Part shown: in pieces, positions 1 through 10,918 of the stretch
How positions within the stretch are numbered: position 1 is the first letter of the stretch
Layout of the letters: each line of letters begins with the position of its first letter
From: Brachionus plicatilis
Lineage: Eukaryota; Rotifera; Eurotatoria; Ploima; Brachionidae
NCBI GenBank assembly: GCA_010279815.1
Contig: QEOQ01000359.1
Span: 43,440-107,439, forward strand
DNA: 64,000 nucleotides
Reading direction: 5' to 3'
Made by a program: the position numbers and the translations under genes
Notes under the pieces: generated by a model
What the model saw: only the letters and a program-made list of their open reading frames with translations
The model's database searches: none
Told to the model about the DNA's origin: nothing

Positions 1-397
1 ATTTTCATTCTTTGTTTTTAAAATACATTTTTAAAAACAAATTGTTTCGTGCATATGTTTCATATTCATATTCATATTCATTTTGCTGAAATTTAAACTA
101 GTAGTAGTGAGCATGAAATTAGTCACCGTAGTGCCTCTTATAACACTCTTAGTATAACTATAATTTCTATTTATTAATATTCTGAGAGAGCCAAATTTTA
201 TGAATAAGATCATTAATGATACTTAACTAGTGTTCTATTGCAAAATAACAAAATAAAGACAAAATTAAAATATTTCTAAAAACAGTGTTAAACTACAGAT
301 AATTTAAATCAAAATTTTATTAAAAAATTTTGATTTTTTTTAAAATTTTTCTTATCAAAATAACTTTTGACTGTGATAAAATGGTGTTTTTTTTTCT
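1..397. other. AT-rich flank downstream of the LysM gene
   Basis: No gene seen. A short CATATT-type repeat lies at about 51-82. On the minus strand an AATAAA motif (316-321 on the plus strand as tttatt) lies about 80 bp past the LysM stop and could be its poly(A) signal. Confidence 0.4.
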
Positions 398-1384
398 CTA
401 GTAACTAATAACTTTACCGGGTTGTAAGTTGTTACAGTTCAAGGCAGAACAAGTTTGTAATTGTTCAACACTGGTGCCAAATCTTTGAGCAACAGACCAA
501 CAAGTGTCACCATTTTGAATGGTATATTGTCTTCCATAGCATCTGTTTCCGCTGTTGTAGCCAGACATACTGGTTCCAGCTGTGCCAGTTGGTAGACAAA
601 CACTTTGACCAGCTTGGAGGTTATTGCAGTTCAAGTATCCATTCAAGTTATAGAACTGGTTGATTGAGACTCCGGATTGTGAAGCAAGATTAGCACAGCT
701 ATCACCAGCTTTGGTCACATAATTTTGACAACCAGAATAATATCCATTCATGGTTGCATAATTGCTTCCATAAGGCAAGCAAACTGTTTGACCAACTTGT
801 AAGTTATTGCAATTGATGCCAGTGTTCAATTGATAGAAATAATTTGATGAGGCACCAGCCATACTGCTGCAAGTATCTCCAGCTCTGACTTGATAGTTGT
901 TACAATCTTTTGGGTAGTTGGAATTGTATTGACCATTTTGATTAACACCGTAATAAGTATTGCTTGGATATGCACTGTTTGTATTGTAGTTTGTGTTGTA
1001 TCCAGATAGATAGGTTGGATAGTTTGTGTGGTAGGTGGATGGATATCCAGCAGTGGTGTAACTTGGATAATAGCCAGTAGTGGTATAGACTGGATAATAA
1101 CCAGGAGTAGTAGAGACTGGATAATAACCAGTAGTTGGATAGTAGCCTGTGTTGTATCCATTGAATGGAACACAAATAGTTTGACCAATTTGTAAGTATC
1201 TTGAATCAACACCTGGATTGGCAGCGGTAATCGCCTCGACACTTGTTCAATAGCGAGAAGCAATTAGAGAAAAAGTGTCACCAGATTTAACTGTATATGG
1301 AGAGTATCCATTTGGACAGTTATTGTATTGTCCAGATACTGACAATGCAATTAATAATACAGAGATTGCTAGTCTGGTAATCAT
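398..1384 (-). CDS. Secreted four-LysM-domain protein, interrupted by one in-frame TGA
   Basis: Read on the minus strand from ATG 1384-1382 to TAG 400-398, the frame has 328 codons. Residues 1-18 (MITRLAISVLLIALSVSG) look like a signal peptide. LysM modules follow at about 28-73, 161-204, 220-263 and 283-326, each with the typical core (YTVKSGDT, YQVRAGDTC, YVTKAGDSC, YTIQNGDTC) and a closing LQxGQ(T/S)(I/V)C(V/L)P. A Tyr/Pro/Thr-rich linker of repeated GYYP units lies at about 78-160. LysM binds N-acetylglucosamine polymers, so an extracellular chitin or peptidoglycan role is likely. Codon 46 (1249-1247) is TGA inside LysM1, between SRY and TSVEAI; the frame is otherwise clean for 282 codons. 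It may be a nonsense allele, a young pseudogene or a sequence error. No GT-AG intron that removes the stop keeps the frame. Confidence 0.8.
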
Positions 1385-1431
1385 TTTATATTTTTCTTTC
1401 TTTGGTTTGATTTTTATCTTTTTAGCACATC

Positions 1432-1439
1432 CTTTTATA
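1432..1439 (-). promoter_or_regulatory. TATA box of the LysM gene
   Basis: The minus strand reads TATAAAAG 48-55 bp before the ATG of the LysM frame. Normal TATA-to-start spacing (about 30 bp) would give a 5' UTR of roughly 20 nt. It is the clearest core promoter in the window. Confidence 0.6.
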
Positions 1440-1985
1440 TTCTGTTTGATTCAGATGGCTTAAAGTATTATTTAATATTGATCAAATATTTGAGTCTTTA
1501 GAAAAAGAACTATTTTATATCTCTTTAAACATTTTCATCAACATTTTTTTAAATTGATAACTTTTGTCGATCACTCATAATTTTTTTTGTTTTTTTAGTA
1601 ATTTTAGATCATCTTTTAACCTTGAAAATTTTATCAATATTCTCTTTTTCTATATTCAAGCTTTTTTTTCAAATTATTTTTCAGTTGTTTTTAACATTTT
1701 TTTAGGGTACTGAATTAAGTGATTAATTTGTATATTGTTTACACTTTTTGTAGCTATTTAATGCATGTCATTAAAACATCCTTGTCTTACCATTTTGAAA
1801 GAAAGAAACAATTTTATTTGAACCCTTTTTAATCAGTCTTTTAAGACATTTACTTCATTTTTAAACATTGAAAATCAAGATACCATTAGACATTAAATCA
1901 ATAATTTTTAAAAATCTGTTGTCGATAACTAATAATTTTTTTTTTGTTTTTTTAGTAATTTTATATTATTTTTTTTTATCAATTT
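1440..1985. other. Intergenic AT-rich stretch
   Basis: No gene recognised. Two related T-rich blocks (about 1571-1620 and 1923-1979) share the pattern gat(c/a)ACTcATAATTTTTTTTGTTTTTTTAG and look like a diverged direct repeat. Confidence 0.3.
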
Positions 1986-1987
1986 AA

Positions 1988-2345
1988 CAGCGCAGAGCTT
2001 CGAAATTTGTTTCTTCAATTAGAAACAAACCTATGAAAGCAGATTGAAGGCTTTGAACATTCCAAATCTTGTCGAAATAAGAAAAAGTGGTGATCTAATT
2101 CAATTATACAAGTTTATGCATGGAATTGAATTGGTTGAAAAAGGCAACAATTTTAATGTCACACAAAACCAAGGAAGAGGTCACTGCTTCAAATATCACA
2201 AAGAAATTTCCAGGCTCCAACATAGAGATAACTTTTTTTTCAACAGAACCGCTAGCATACGAAACTCGCTAACAAATGAATTAGTTGAAGCCCCCAATGT
2301 TAACAGCTTAAAAGTAGGCATTGATTGCTGGATGAGCAGCAATTT
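1988..2345 (+). mobile_element. Non-LTR retrotransposon (CR1/Jockey-like) 3' coding end, frameshifted
   Basis: The plus strand encodes the typical C-terminal part of a LINE ORF2: QRRASKFV in one frame, then after a +1 shift YESRLKALNIPNL, GDLIQLYKFMHG, FFFNRTASIRNSL and the closing NVNSLK segment. This order (QRRA, Y-RL, GDLI-YK, NFF-NR, N-L) is characteristic of the region behind the reverse transcriptase of CR1/Jockey-group elements. The RT itself is absent, so this is a 5'-truncated dead copy. Confidence 0.75.
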
Positions 2346-2767
2346 GTTATTTTATTTTATTAGGAAATCCTTAAAATCCTTTAAAATTTTTTTTAAATGA
2401 AATTTTTTAAAAAATGTTAACGTCTCGTTACTCGCAATATAAAGCCCTGCTTCGTTATCTTAATTTTAATTGAGTAGTTATTTCGAAAATTGCTATCTTT
2501 GCGTCAAATTTCCAACGATTTTTAATTTTGACTTCTTTGCATCCATTTGATTTTTTTGAAGCAGTATTTTGCGTGTATTTAAAAGAAAAGCTTCTTGTCT
2601 TAATCATTTCAAATAAGGATGCGTTTCAAGTTGGATAATAAAAGATCAAAAATTAGAATTGAAAATTAAAAATAAATATATAGAAAGTCTTGAAGTTAAA
2701 TTAAAATTCAATTGAAATTTAATCGAAGTTCAATTGTTTCTGCAAGATAGATTTCATACGTAATAAC

Positions 2768-4075
2768 CAATATCAGACTCTTTCAGGGAGACAAAAATTT
2801 AGAACAAAGGCTAAATTAGAAAACGCTTTGAAATGTTATGATGATCTAATAAGAAAAATTAGTTTAAAACAAAAAAAATCTGAAATTATTTATCCTGTAA
2901 AAACAGACTTTAAAAATGATTTTGTTCTAGATTAAAAAAGAATTCAGCCCAAATCAAGATTTTTGTAAAGTTTTATATTTTAAAGATAAACATTACATAC
3001 CTAATTTTTTTTTTCACAGCGAATTTGTAAAAAGATTCAATCTACATCTTCCATTTCTTTATAAAATTAAACTTTTAAGGAAGTATTTAAATAAATTTTT
3101 TTTCTAAATGATACAATATTTAATTCACGTTTTGCGGTAGTAAGTGAGAAAATTGAATTCCAAATAACTAATTTTTGAAAAATAATTGCAATGATGAAGA
3201 TTTAAGTGTTCCTTTAAAAATTGAACTTTCTTCAAATGGTACTCAAGTACGAAATAGTTATAATTTTATAAATTTCACATTCACAATATTAAATTAATTC
3301 GAAAGAGCTAAAACATGTAGGAGAAATTATACCTAAAGAATAGCATATCTAAAAGAAGAATATGACTCACTAAAAGATCTTTTTTATTTAATAAATGAGG
3401 AGATTAAAGGCTTAAAAGAAATAATATATATTAATCAGGTTTTTAATTTAGAATAATTTTTGTGGTGATTGGAAAATTACATCCATTGTATTAGGACTAA
3501 ATAATGCGACTTCAAACCATCCGTGTGTCTAGTGTACTGAAAATAATTATGATTTTTCCGATGTTGAAAAAAAATTTTTCAATCACAGATACGAAATTTT
3601 TCGCAAGAACAATTGATCAACACCATTATCTAATGACTATAAAAAAGGTAAATTTATAATACAAATGTGAAGGTTTGCTTAAGGAATAAAGCTAAATCGA
3701 TTAAAAATCTATTTATTGCACCTTTAAGAATTACAGATGTGTTATTTATTCTGTGATTAAATCAATATTACTAATTGATAAAAAAATTACAAAACAATCC
3801 AATACAAAAATTTACTATGAAATCCACCAAATTACTGCAAAATATTTGGACTTAAACTGAAAAATGTTAGATAAAATTTTTCTTTGTGGAAAACAAATGA
3901 TTGAAAAATAACAAGAGATTTTAAGGTCCAGAAAAGATTAAAATGTTAAGAATAATTGAAATATAAAATGATTTGGGTGCATTTATAAAAGTTAATTACT
4001 TCATAAGTTATGAAACTACTTTTTTCAAATCTTTAATGATTAATGAGATAATTCTCTTAATGAAGAATAAACAAA
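2768..4075 (+). pseudogene. Decayed DNA-transposon protein
   Basis: Several plus-strand fragments in different frames read like coding sequence: YQTLSGRQKFRTKAKLENAL (about 2771-2830, open to 2935), a stretch at 3358-3453, then CGDWKITSIVLGLNNATSNH followed by PCV, a stop and CTE at about 3459-3545, and KSIKNLFIAPLRITDVLFIL with KQSNTKIYYEIHQITAKYL at about 3690-3850. The order 'GDWK... LGLN-A---HPC-WC' then 'LRITDVLF' resembles transposon proteins I know from hydrozoan and rotifer genomes, though I cannot name the superfamily. Many stops and shifts make it non-functional. Confidence 0.4.
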
Positions 4076-4079
4076 ACAA

Positions 4080-4655
4080 AAGGTAGAAAATTGGTATAAT
4101 ATATTTAAATTAATTTATATATAAAACATAAAACACCTAACATTCATTCATTTGGTACACATTTTTTACAATTTCAAAGGTTGTGTTTTTGTGATTTTTT
4201 TATATACAAATAATTAATAAAAAATAAAAAGGAAAAAATGTCAATCTATTTTAAAGCCTTTTAATTAGTGAATTTTTAGCCAATCAAAATATTTCTTTCA
4301 GAAAATGTGTTCACTTTTCATAAATTATGATAAATTAATTTTAATAATAAAAATATTTTATTCTCAAAAAAATTTTGAATTGTTCTAAATTCTGAATTGT
4401 TATTAATGAAAAAAACATCTTATGTTTTTATTGAATTAATAGTAAAGAGTTGATTATATGGACTTTATTCAAAAGTCCACCAAACTGACGCTTCGTTTTT
4501 TTTTTTTTATTTTTATCTTAGCTTTTGTGTTTTTTTACATTATGTTTTCAGCTATTTTGATTGTTTCTATTTTAATTGGTTAATTGAATTAACATAATAA
4601 ATTAAAATTAACTTAGCTATTCTATACTCTATTTAAATACTTTCTATTTTAATTG
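4080..4655. other. AT-rich stretch without recognisable gene
   Basis: Very low complexity; no reading frame or repeat I can name. Confidence 0.3.
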
Positions 4656-4662
4656 TTTATCA

Positions 4663-4699
4663 AGGGTTAGGTTAGGGTTAGGATTAGGGTTAGGGTTTA
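4663..4699 (+). repeat. Interstitial telomere-like TTAGGG tract
   Basis: About six slightly imperfect TTAGGG units: GGGTTAGGTTAGGGTTAGGA continues as TTAGGGTTAGGGTTT. It directly abuts the left arm of the inverted repeat that follows. Such internal tracts can come from telomere capture or telomerase-mediated break repair. Confidence 0.7.
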
Positions 4700-6034
4700 A
4701 AATTATAAAAAAAGGAAAATCAGTAGATTGGAACGAAATTCAAAAATGGTGAAAGCAACATTTGAAAAAGATTTCAAACTCAACGATGCCATAAGCAAAA
4801 AAAAGGAAAAAAAAAAGAACAAGTAACGTTTCCTAGACATTTACTCAAATAGACTCAAACACTTTTTCACTATTCCCGGAAGAGATATTAGTTGATCCTG
4901 AAGGATCATGTCCAAGCTCTAGGTGGCCTTGGCAAAACCATTTTTCCGGTATAAACGAATGGTCCATTGGTAACCATTATAGAGCCTTTGTTGTTATAAA
5001 TGATGACAATTTACCTGATATGGTTGGTATTGAAAGCTTAAATAGAATTTATGTTGGCATTGCGACACTAAGTTCTAAAAAGTGTAAGACCATATATTTT
5101 TCGACCTGAAAGAGTTAAAAGAGTTAGACCAAAAAAGAAAATTTTTTTTTTTAATGCAAAATTTATCTAAATCTTAACATAAAGCCAGGACAAGAGGCAA
5201 TAGGGATTCGTTAGGAAACAAAAGAAAAAAATTTATTATCAATCTACGGCTAATAAAACAGTATTTACTGAGTCAAAATTTCGTTTTAATATAACTTATT
5301 CTTACAGAGGCTTTGCTTTCAATGTCGTTAGCAAATTTTCGAGATCCGAGGACTAAAAACTATTTTCGTGGTATATTTTTTTAATTGTTACAAAAATATT
5401 AATTCATAATAAAAGTTTTGATAATATTAAATAATTAAAATATAACATTCATTAAGTTTTTCTCGAATAATATAATTACAAAAAATTCTTAAAATTTTTA
5501 AGGTTGATTTTAATTTGCTTCAAGATTATTGAAGGTTGATCACATACAATATTATTTTTGGTCAGAATTATATTAATTTTTCTATTCTTGTTAGTTAAGG
5601 ATACTATTAAATTTTTTATAATTAATTAAAGTATTTAATAGATACAATTTTATTTATTTAAAAAAAAAAAAACAAAATAAAATAAAATTACTAAACAAAA
5701 AAAAGGAAATTTAAAATTTTTTGATTCCATTTTTTTTTGTTCTTTGCTAGTTTTTTACAAGCTTTAGCGAAACTTTTTCTATGCTTTCAGTATAAATTTT
5801 TCTATGCTTGCTCTTTTGTTCAGGGATAACCGGAAATGGAATCAAATTTTCACTTTTTGATATTTTTGACCATATAAGTACTTGAGAATGTGACATTACT
5901 TGTTCTTTTTTTTTTCCTTTTTTTTGCTTATGGCATCGTTGAGTTTGAAATCTTTTTCAAATGTTGCTTTCACCATTTTTGATTTCGTTCCAATCTACTG
6001 ATTTTCCTTTTTTTTTATAATTTTTAATACTGAC
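4696..6034. mobile_element. Element with about 130-bp terminal inverted repeats
   Basis: The arms 4696-4829 (plus) and 5899-6034 (minus) are near-identical: both contain ATCAGTAGATTGGAACGAAA, the poly-A stretch and ACTCAACGATGCCATAAGC. They enclose about 1.07 kb. Between them, 4837-5109 is open on the plus strand for about 90 codons without an ATG (includes VDPEGSCPSSRWPWQNHF and YRAFVVINDDNLPDMVGIE), and looks like a decayed coding piece I cannot name. The arms also read as coding on one side (VDWNEIQKW-KQHLKKI), so the structure could be an inverted duplication rather than true TIRs. No target duplication found. Confidence 0.5.
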
Positions 6035-6433
6035 CATTATGTAGAATAAACGAATTTTCAACATCAGATTTCGATTCAGGGCCTAAAATCGCTAACGAAG
6101 AAAACATTTAATTATCGATTCTTTAATGAAGAAAAAATTGAATTTTTGATTCGTTAATATCCGATAATAGAAAAAACTGTTCTGATAAAAAATTTTTTTA
6201 ATTGAAAAGAAATTGAAAAGAAAAGCCATTTTTGAGGGGGTCACTTAAAAACGCAGTATTTAAGATAGCTCGGTTAATTTTGAGCATAAAAAATTGATAG
6301 CACTAAAAAAGCCAAATTAAATAGCAATAAACTTTATTAAAAAAGCAAAAGAAATATTAGCACTAATTAAATTTTCAAGTTTTTAGCTTGAAAAAAAAAG
6401 TTGAAATAAAAACAATATCGACCTAGAAAAAGA

Positions 6434-6812
6434 TTAATAGTTTAATATTGTAGATAAGTTATCATAAAATTTATCAAAGGTATCCAATGAATAAGTTTTA
6501 ACTATCTCATTAATTCTTTCATCCAAAAGAATGTACTTTGGCTTACGTTTAAATATAGTTCCAGTTTCTAATTTGACTATATTTTCTTCAGAATTTTCTT
6601 TGGTTATATCATATCCAAACCATGTTTCTTTCATGCATTTAAAATAAGTATCCAATTGACTAAAATACTCTTGATTTTTTTCCAAATTGCCATAAATTCT
6701 AAAAAATTGATACTTAACATCATTAGATGGAATAAAAGCCAATACTTGAGCTATTATTTATGTGTATATTTTGTAGATCATTAATTAGATCATCTAAAGT
6801 GTTTTCAGCCAT
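6434..6812 (-). pseudogene. Small unknown gene with one frameshift
   Basis: The minus strand starts at ATG 6812 with MAENTLDDLINDLQNIHINN; about 70 bp on, the frame shifts and continues from about 6748 (LAFIPSNDVKYQFFRIYGN) to a stop at 6434. Together about 125 residues. It is rich in Tyr/Phe and acidic residues and has no motif I recognise. A short intron cannot be excluded, but no clean GT-AG pair is visible at the shift. Confidence 0.35.
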
Positions 6813-6950
6813 CTAAAGTGAATTTTAAATAAAAAATAAAAAAAAAGTTGGAAATAAATTATTTTTAACAAAGTAAAATTTCAAGTGAACAATCTTGTTC
6901 AAAAATTTTTAGATACTCGATTAAATTTCATCGCAGATCTTTTTTTGCTG

Positions 6951-7163
6951 ATTTTTTTTGCTTTTTTGATTGTGCTTTATTTATTGATTATGCTAATTTA
7001 AGATTACTATTTTTTGGCTAATTTTTTGGCTAATTTTTATGCGAATTTTTTTGCTATTTCTTATGCTAATTTTATCCTCTTAATTGCTATTTATATAAAT
7101 TAATTAATTTTTTTTGCTTTTTTGATTGTGCTTAATTGATCATGCTAATTTAAGATTGCTATA
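6951..7163 (+). repeat. Direct repeat, about 55 bp, two copies
   Basis: TTTTGCTTTTTTGATTGTGC followed by gattATGCTAATTTAAGATT occurs at 6951-7011 and again at 7110-7163. Between the copies, GCTAATTTTT motifs also recur. No gene is seen from 6820 to 7970. Confidence 0.5.
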
Positions 7164-7982
7164 TTAAGATAGCACCATTTATTGAATAGAATGCCTTATT
7201 CTCATTACTGATAAAAAAATAAAAAATGAAGTTAAAATATTTTTTTATTTTTAATATGAATAAGTTTTAGAAATAGAATTTGTTCTGATCTAGTTGACCT
7301 GGTAATACCATAATAAATAAATAAAATTATAAAAAATTAAAGAAAATTAAAATTAATTTATCATCTTTCAGGTGTTTCACTTTGGGAAACAATTTCGAAA
7401 TTTCGATTAATCTATTTCGAATATTTCTACTCCGCTTAAATTTAAATTGACGATCATTTGATGTATTTTAGCAAAGCTCAATTTATAAAAAACGAAAAAC
7501 AGAGCGAAAATAGTTTTTTAAACTAAATATATTACCCTAAAATATAATAATATCACAAATTCAACTTAAAATTATTTTTTTATCTGAGATTGAAAAAAAT
7601 AATTTGAAACATCGCACATATTCAATTTTATTTCAACATTTGATTTTAGATAACAAATTTTTAAAATTATGAAAAAACCTAACTTAAAAATAATTTTTTA
7701 CAAAAAATTTTTTTATTTTTTATTCTTCCAGTCCTTTTTACGCCATCTTACACCCAATTATATGGACACTTGAGTTTATTTTTATGCTCACCCAAAAAGA
7801 ATTTAAACACCAAAACCAGATAGAAATTAAAACAAAAACCTGAAAGAAAATTAAAACTAATTTTGAAAGATTTAACAAAAAATCCAAAAATTCACGTGCG
7901 CTTTAAAAATGAACCCAAAAAAAGAAATGAATTTTTAAAAATAATAAAAAATTAAATAAAAAAAATGTGCCACGAAGTGCCA

Positions 7983-9083
7983 TCAAGTTGGTTGACAGCG
8001 ACTCCATAGTCGAGCAGCTGTCGTCCCTGGAAAACAAGCTTTCTTCCCTGCTGACGAAACAAGACCAGAAAACGGGCAGAAATTCGAGCTAATCGACTGC
8101 ACCGACCTCAAGATCAAACTTAAAGCCATCATTACCTCTCTGATCACCAACAACTTCTCCATCATCAAAAAACACCTGGAGTCCAAGTCGAGCCCGGGCC
8201 TCATCCCCATCAAGCAGACTTGTGTCCGCCTGCTCGCTTCGATCTTGCCAAGCAAATCAGCTCCGAGTTCAACTCCTTCAACGAGACCAAAAATTGGCTC
8301 GAAAAATTTCTTCTCATCAAAAAATCTGAGCTGCGCGACATGAGCCTCCAATTCGTCCTCACCTATCTTAAGTACATGCAGCCACCAACAACTGCCAGGA
8401 CAATTTAATTTTGATAAAAAAAATCCTGTAACCACCGCCTGTCTAAATTGTGTCAAAGAATGGAAGGCCTTGGTGGAGAGCGAAAAAGAGTGGAGCGACA
8501 GCATGAGGATGACAATGGAAAAGAGCGCCAGGACTTTGAGACCAAGCTCAATTTGGAACTGCTGAGCAAATATTTGCCCAAGTTCGACCAGTTGTCGACC
8601 AACTTTCCATTGATCACAGCCTACATTCGATATTTCAGCAAAGTTTGAATCTAATGGACCTGGAGCAAATAGAGATTGACTTGTCGCTGAAAGTGGAAGC
8701 TGACGATTTGATGGCCCGATTGGTGCCTTTTTTCAGCTTGTGCTCAGCTCTAGCGAAATGGTCAAGTTCGATGCAGATTTGATGTAAATGTGCTTGAGAA
8801 TGCAGATGGCAGCTGGTGCAGCCACTGAATTTTCGGAGACTGTTTTGTGCCAGAGAAAAAAGAAATATTGTTTTGTTGGATCAGGCTGGTGAGGTCGGAT
8901 TGGACCGGTTTTTGGCGCTGGTCGACCCGTCCGACCCTTTTATGTTTTATTCTGGCTTGTTGAATGCCAATGTGGATTGGATGTGTATGCGGACAGAGTG
9001 AGTGCCATTAAGGCTATAAAGGCATTAAAGTGCAGATTGGAGAGCAAGCCGATTGTTAATCTTTTTGCTCAAACAAGCGCTTG
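7983..9083 (+). pseudogene. GC-rich decayed gene, possibly URB1/Npa1-like
   Basis: This block is much richer in G and C than its surroundings and reads like animal coding sequence, but in pieces joined by frameshifts: AIKLVDSDSIVEQLSSLENK (8000s), FELIDCTDLKIKLKAIITSL, KKHLESKSSPGLIPIKQTCV then RLLAS, DLAKQISSEFN with NWLEKFLLIKKSELRDMSLQ and FVLTYL (to 8408), LELLSKYLPKFDQLSTNFPL (8540s) and LDQAGEVGLDRFLALVDPSD (8870s). The order 'RLLASM... A..I.S.FN... L..L......D.SLQFVLTYL' resembles the N-terminal part of the nucleolar ribosome-biogenesis protein URB1/Npa1. That family call is weak. At least four frameshifts and several stops rule out a functional product as assembled. Confidence 0.4.
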
Positions 9084-9640
9084 AAAAGGTCAGTTTTATT
9101 TTATTTTTTTTTAAGAGACTGTCCAAGTCTTGCGGCAGTGAAGTTTGGAGCAAAAAAACTTTTAGCATTTAAAATCCTAAAATCTTTAAATCCTAAAATC
9201 CTTAAATTGGTAAACGTTAACCAATTTAAATTTAACTTTTTAACAAAATTTAACTTCTGATTGAGGCGTAGATATTTTTTCATTTAAAAGAGTTATTTTC
9301 ATAGAAAATAAAATTTAAAGTCAAAGTCTAGACTTGTCTTTGACTTTTGACCAACTCTGATTCAAAATTTGTTTTTTTCTAGAACATTTTTTGATTGATT
9401 TAAACTTTAAATTTTTCTAAAAATTGTTACATAATTAAATACATGATTAACTTTAATTCATCCATATCTCTTATCTCATTATAATCCATTATTTAATTAA
9501 TTGAAAATTTTCAGTTTCAAGCCAAATGAACATAAAATTTACTTAAAATATTTGCTGGTTTATTTGAAGATCAAGCAATAAAAAATAAATAAAACAATTG
9601 CTAACAAAAAATATATTTAATTTTTATTTATATTGATTTT
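9084..9640. other. Intergenic stretch with a hAT-MITE end
   Basis: No gene. At 9326-9358 the sequence TTGACTTTTGACCAACTCTG matches the right terminus of the hAT-type MITE found intact at 57809-58169; its left end was not found here. Confidence 0.4.
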
Positions 9641-9805
9641 TTTTGACTTTTACACTTATGCTGTCAACGGGTTAAATTTGGTACAATAAGCAAAAACGAA
9701 ATATTAAAAATCCCTAAGCTAAAGTTCTGAAGGACCATAACATGTTCTGTAAATTGAAACAACTGTTACATCCTCTGTACCAATATACTGATCCTGCAAA
9801 ACTAT
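9640..9805 (+). repeat. LINE 3' UTR-like repeat, copy 1
   Basis: Shares an ordered set of blocks with 32870-33010 and, inverted in part, with 33180-33280: ATTTGGTACAATAAGCAAAA, GGACCATAACATGTTCTGTA and a TTACATCCTCTGTACC block. Because the 33.2-kb copy sits next to a LINE C-terminal fragment, this is probably the 3' UTR of that LINE family. Confidence 0.4.
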
Positions 9806-9820
9806 GCATCATTGATTGAA

Positions 9821-10147
9821 TCATTGATTTAGGTCCTCGGCATCGTTCACGGTGTCGTTTAGTTTTTCATTTAGGCTTTCTTTCGGTACAGGACATAACC
9901 TCGATTTCCTGGATATTTGCCCTGATTGAATGCTGCTTGGTTCATTGATTGATTGATCTAGATCCTCACTTTCTGAGGATATCCAAACAAACTCAATTGA
10001 GGGTTTTTTGACATTTGCCACAAAAATTATAGAGGAGGATTCCTCGATAGAGGTGTCATCCTCTCTCTCTCTTTTGATTGATTTTTTATCTTTCAGATAT
10101 AGTTTTTCAGATTTTAAATTTCTAAATATAGATGATTTATTAAGCAT
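9821..10147 (-). CDS. Acidic Ser/Glu-rich frame, possible downstream exon
   Basis: A 108-codon minus-strand frame rich in Lys, Glu and Ser, with a basic cluster KKSIKRERED that could act as a nuclear localisation signal and acidic stretches (SSESEDLDQSINEP). Amino-acid composition is more protein-like than the surrounding DNA. It lies 330 bp downstream of exon 2 of the Tudor-like gene on the same strand, but I found no acceptor that joins the two in phase. It overlaps the edge of a LINE 3' UTR-like repeat. Confidence 0.3.
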   Translation of the reverse strand: MLNKSSIFRNLKSEKLYLKDKKSIKREREDDTSIEESSSIIFVANVKKPSIEFVWISSESEDLDQSINEPSSIQSGQISRKSRLCPVPKESLNEKLNDTVNDAEDLNQ

Positions 10148-10261
10148 GTATTCAATGCATGTTTAAATTAATCACGATATTTTAGTTTAAGTTTGATTGA
10201 CAGTAATTAACAGCTTTTCGAGCAAAGAAATTTTATTTTAATTCAAACAATTGTTTGCTTT

Positions 10262-10827
10262 TCAGGATAGTCTTTTGGTTAACTTGAACAACAATTGGAA
10301 AACTGACTTTATATCGAAAAGATGAAAAGTCTTAATTTTAATTTTTAATTTTTTTCTATTTTTAGTTACTCTGAGGCCGAGTCGGACACAGGATCCATTA
10401 GTTCCGAATACAAGGCCAAAGTAGCCAGGCCAAAGTAAATCAGCATCAATGAACAGAAACACTCGATAAAAATAATTACCTTCAAGCTTTGTGCTATCGT
10501 CTGCTTTAAAAATTATTGTATCTCTCATAATAAGATTTTTAAGTTGACCGTAGGAGACTATTAATCCATTTCGTGGAATTAACCTCTCTAAAACAGGTTC
10601 TCTTAATACTTCTTAAAATTGTATTAATAATTAATAATAGGAATAAATTTTGTTGAATAAAGATAATTAAATAAACAACCTTTTGAGTAGATAGAATCAT
10701 ATTTGCTATTGAAATTTTGAAAATGAATCTTATATGATTCATTATTAGTTATTTCTCGAACAATAGCATCCCTCCAAACTCCAGTGCTGTCAAGCACTTG
10801 AACATTTTGATTGATCAAAAAGCTCAT
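10262..10827 (-). CDS. Tudor/chromo-barrel-like small gene, 3' end uncertain
   Basis: Exon 1 is 10827-10680 (49 codons + 1 nt) and exon 2 is 10611-10480 (132 nt), separated by a 68-bp intron with GTTGTT donor and TTTTAAG acceptor. Both junctions are in phase 1. Exon 1 encodes VQVLDSTGVWRDAIVREI and YKIHFQNFNSKYDSIYS. The pattern 'V-V-DS-G-W-DA-V-EI ... Y-IHF-NF--KYD' is that of small beta-barrel domains (Tudor, MBT, chromo-barrel) that bind modified histones or RNA. Exon 2 adds VLERLIPRNGLIVSYGQLKN and FKADDSTKLE. A donor GTAATT follows at 10479; the frame also reads through to a stop at 10262. Where the gene ends is unclear; the acidic frame at 9821-10147 on the same strand may be a later exon. 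Confidence 0.5.
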
Positions 10828-10918
10828 TTTAAATATTTATAATTTAAAACAATACAAAGATTTTAAATTTAAATAGCGTTTAAAGATTTTTTATTAATTT
10901 TCAAATTTGTACATGCTT

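Noticed and set aside
1247..1249. TGA in the LysM gene as a selenocysteine codon
   Set aside because: The position is not a Cys site in LysM and no selenocysteine insertion hairpin could be recognised; a point mutation or error is simpler.
826..1263. 145-codon minus frame rich in Ile, Leu and Gln overlapping the LysM gene
   Set aside because: It is an out-of-frame reading of the GYYP-type linker and LysM1; the LysM frame has the domain signatures.
8220..8648. Separate small plus-strand genes
   Set aside because: They are frame pieces of one GC-rich decayed coding region; none is independent.
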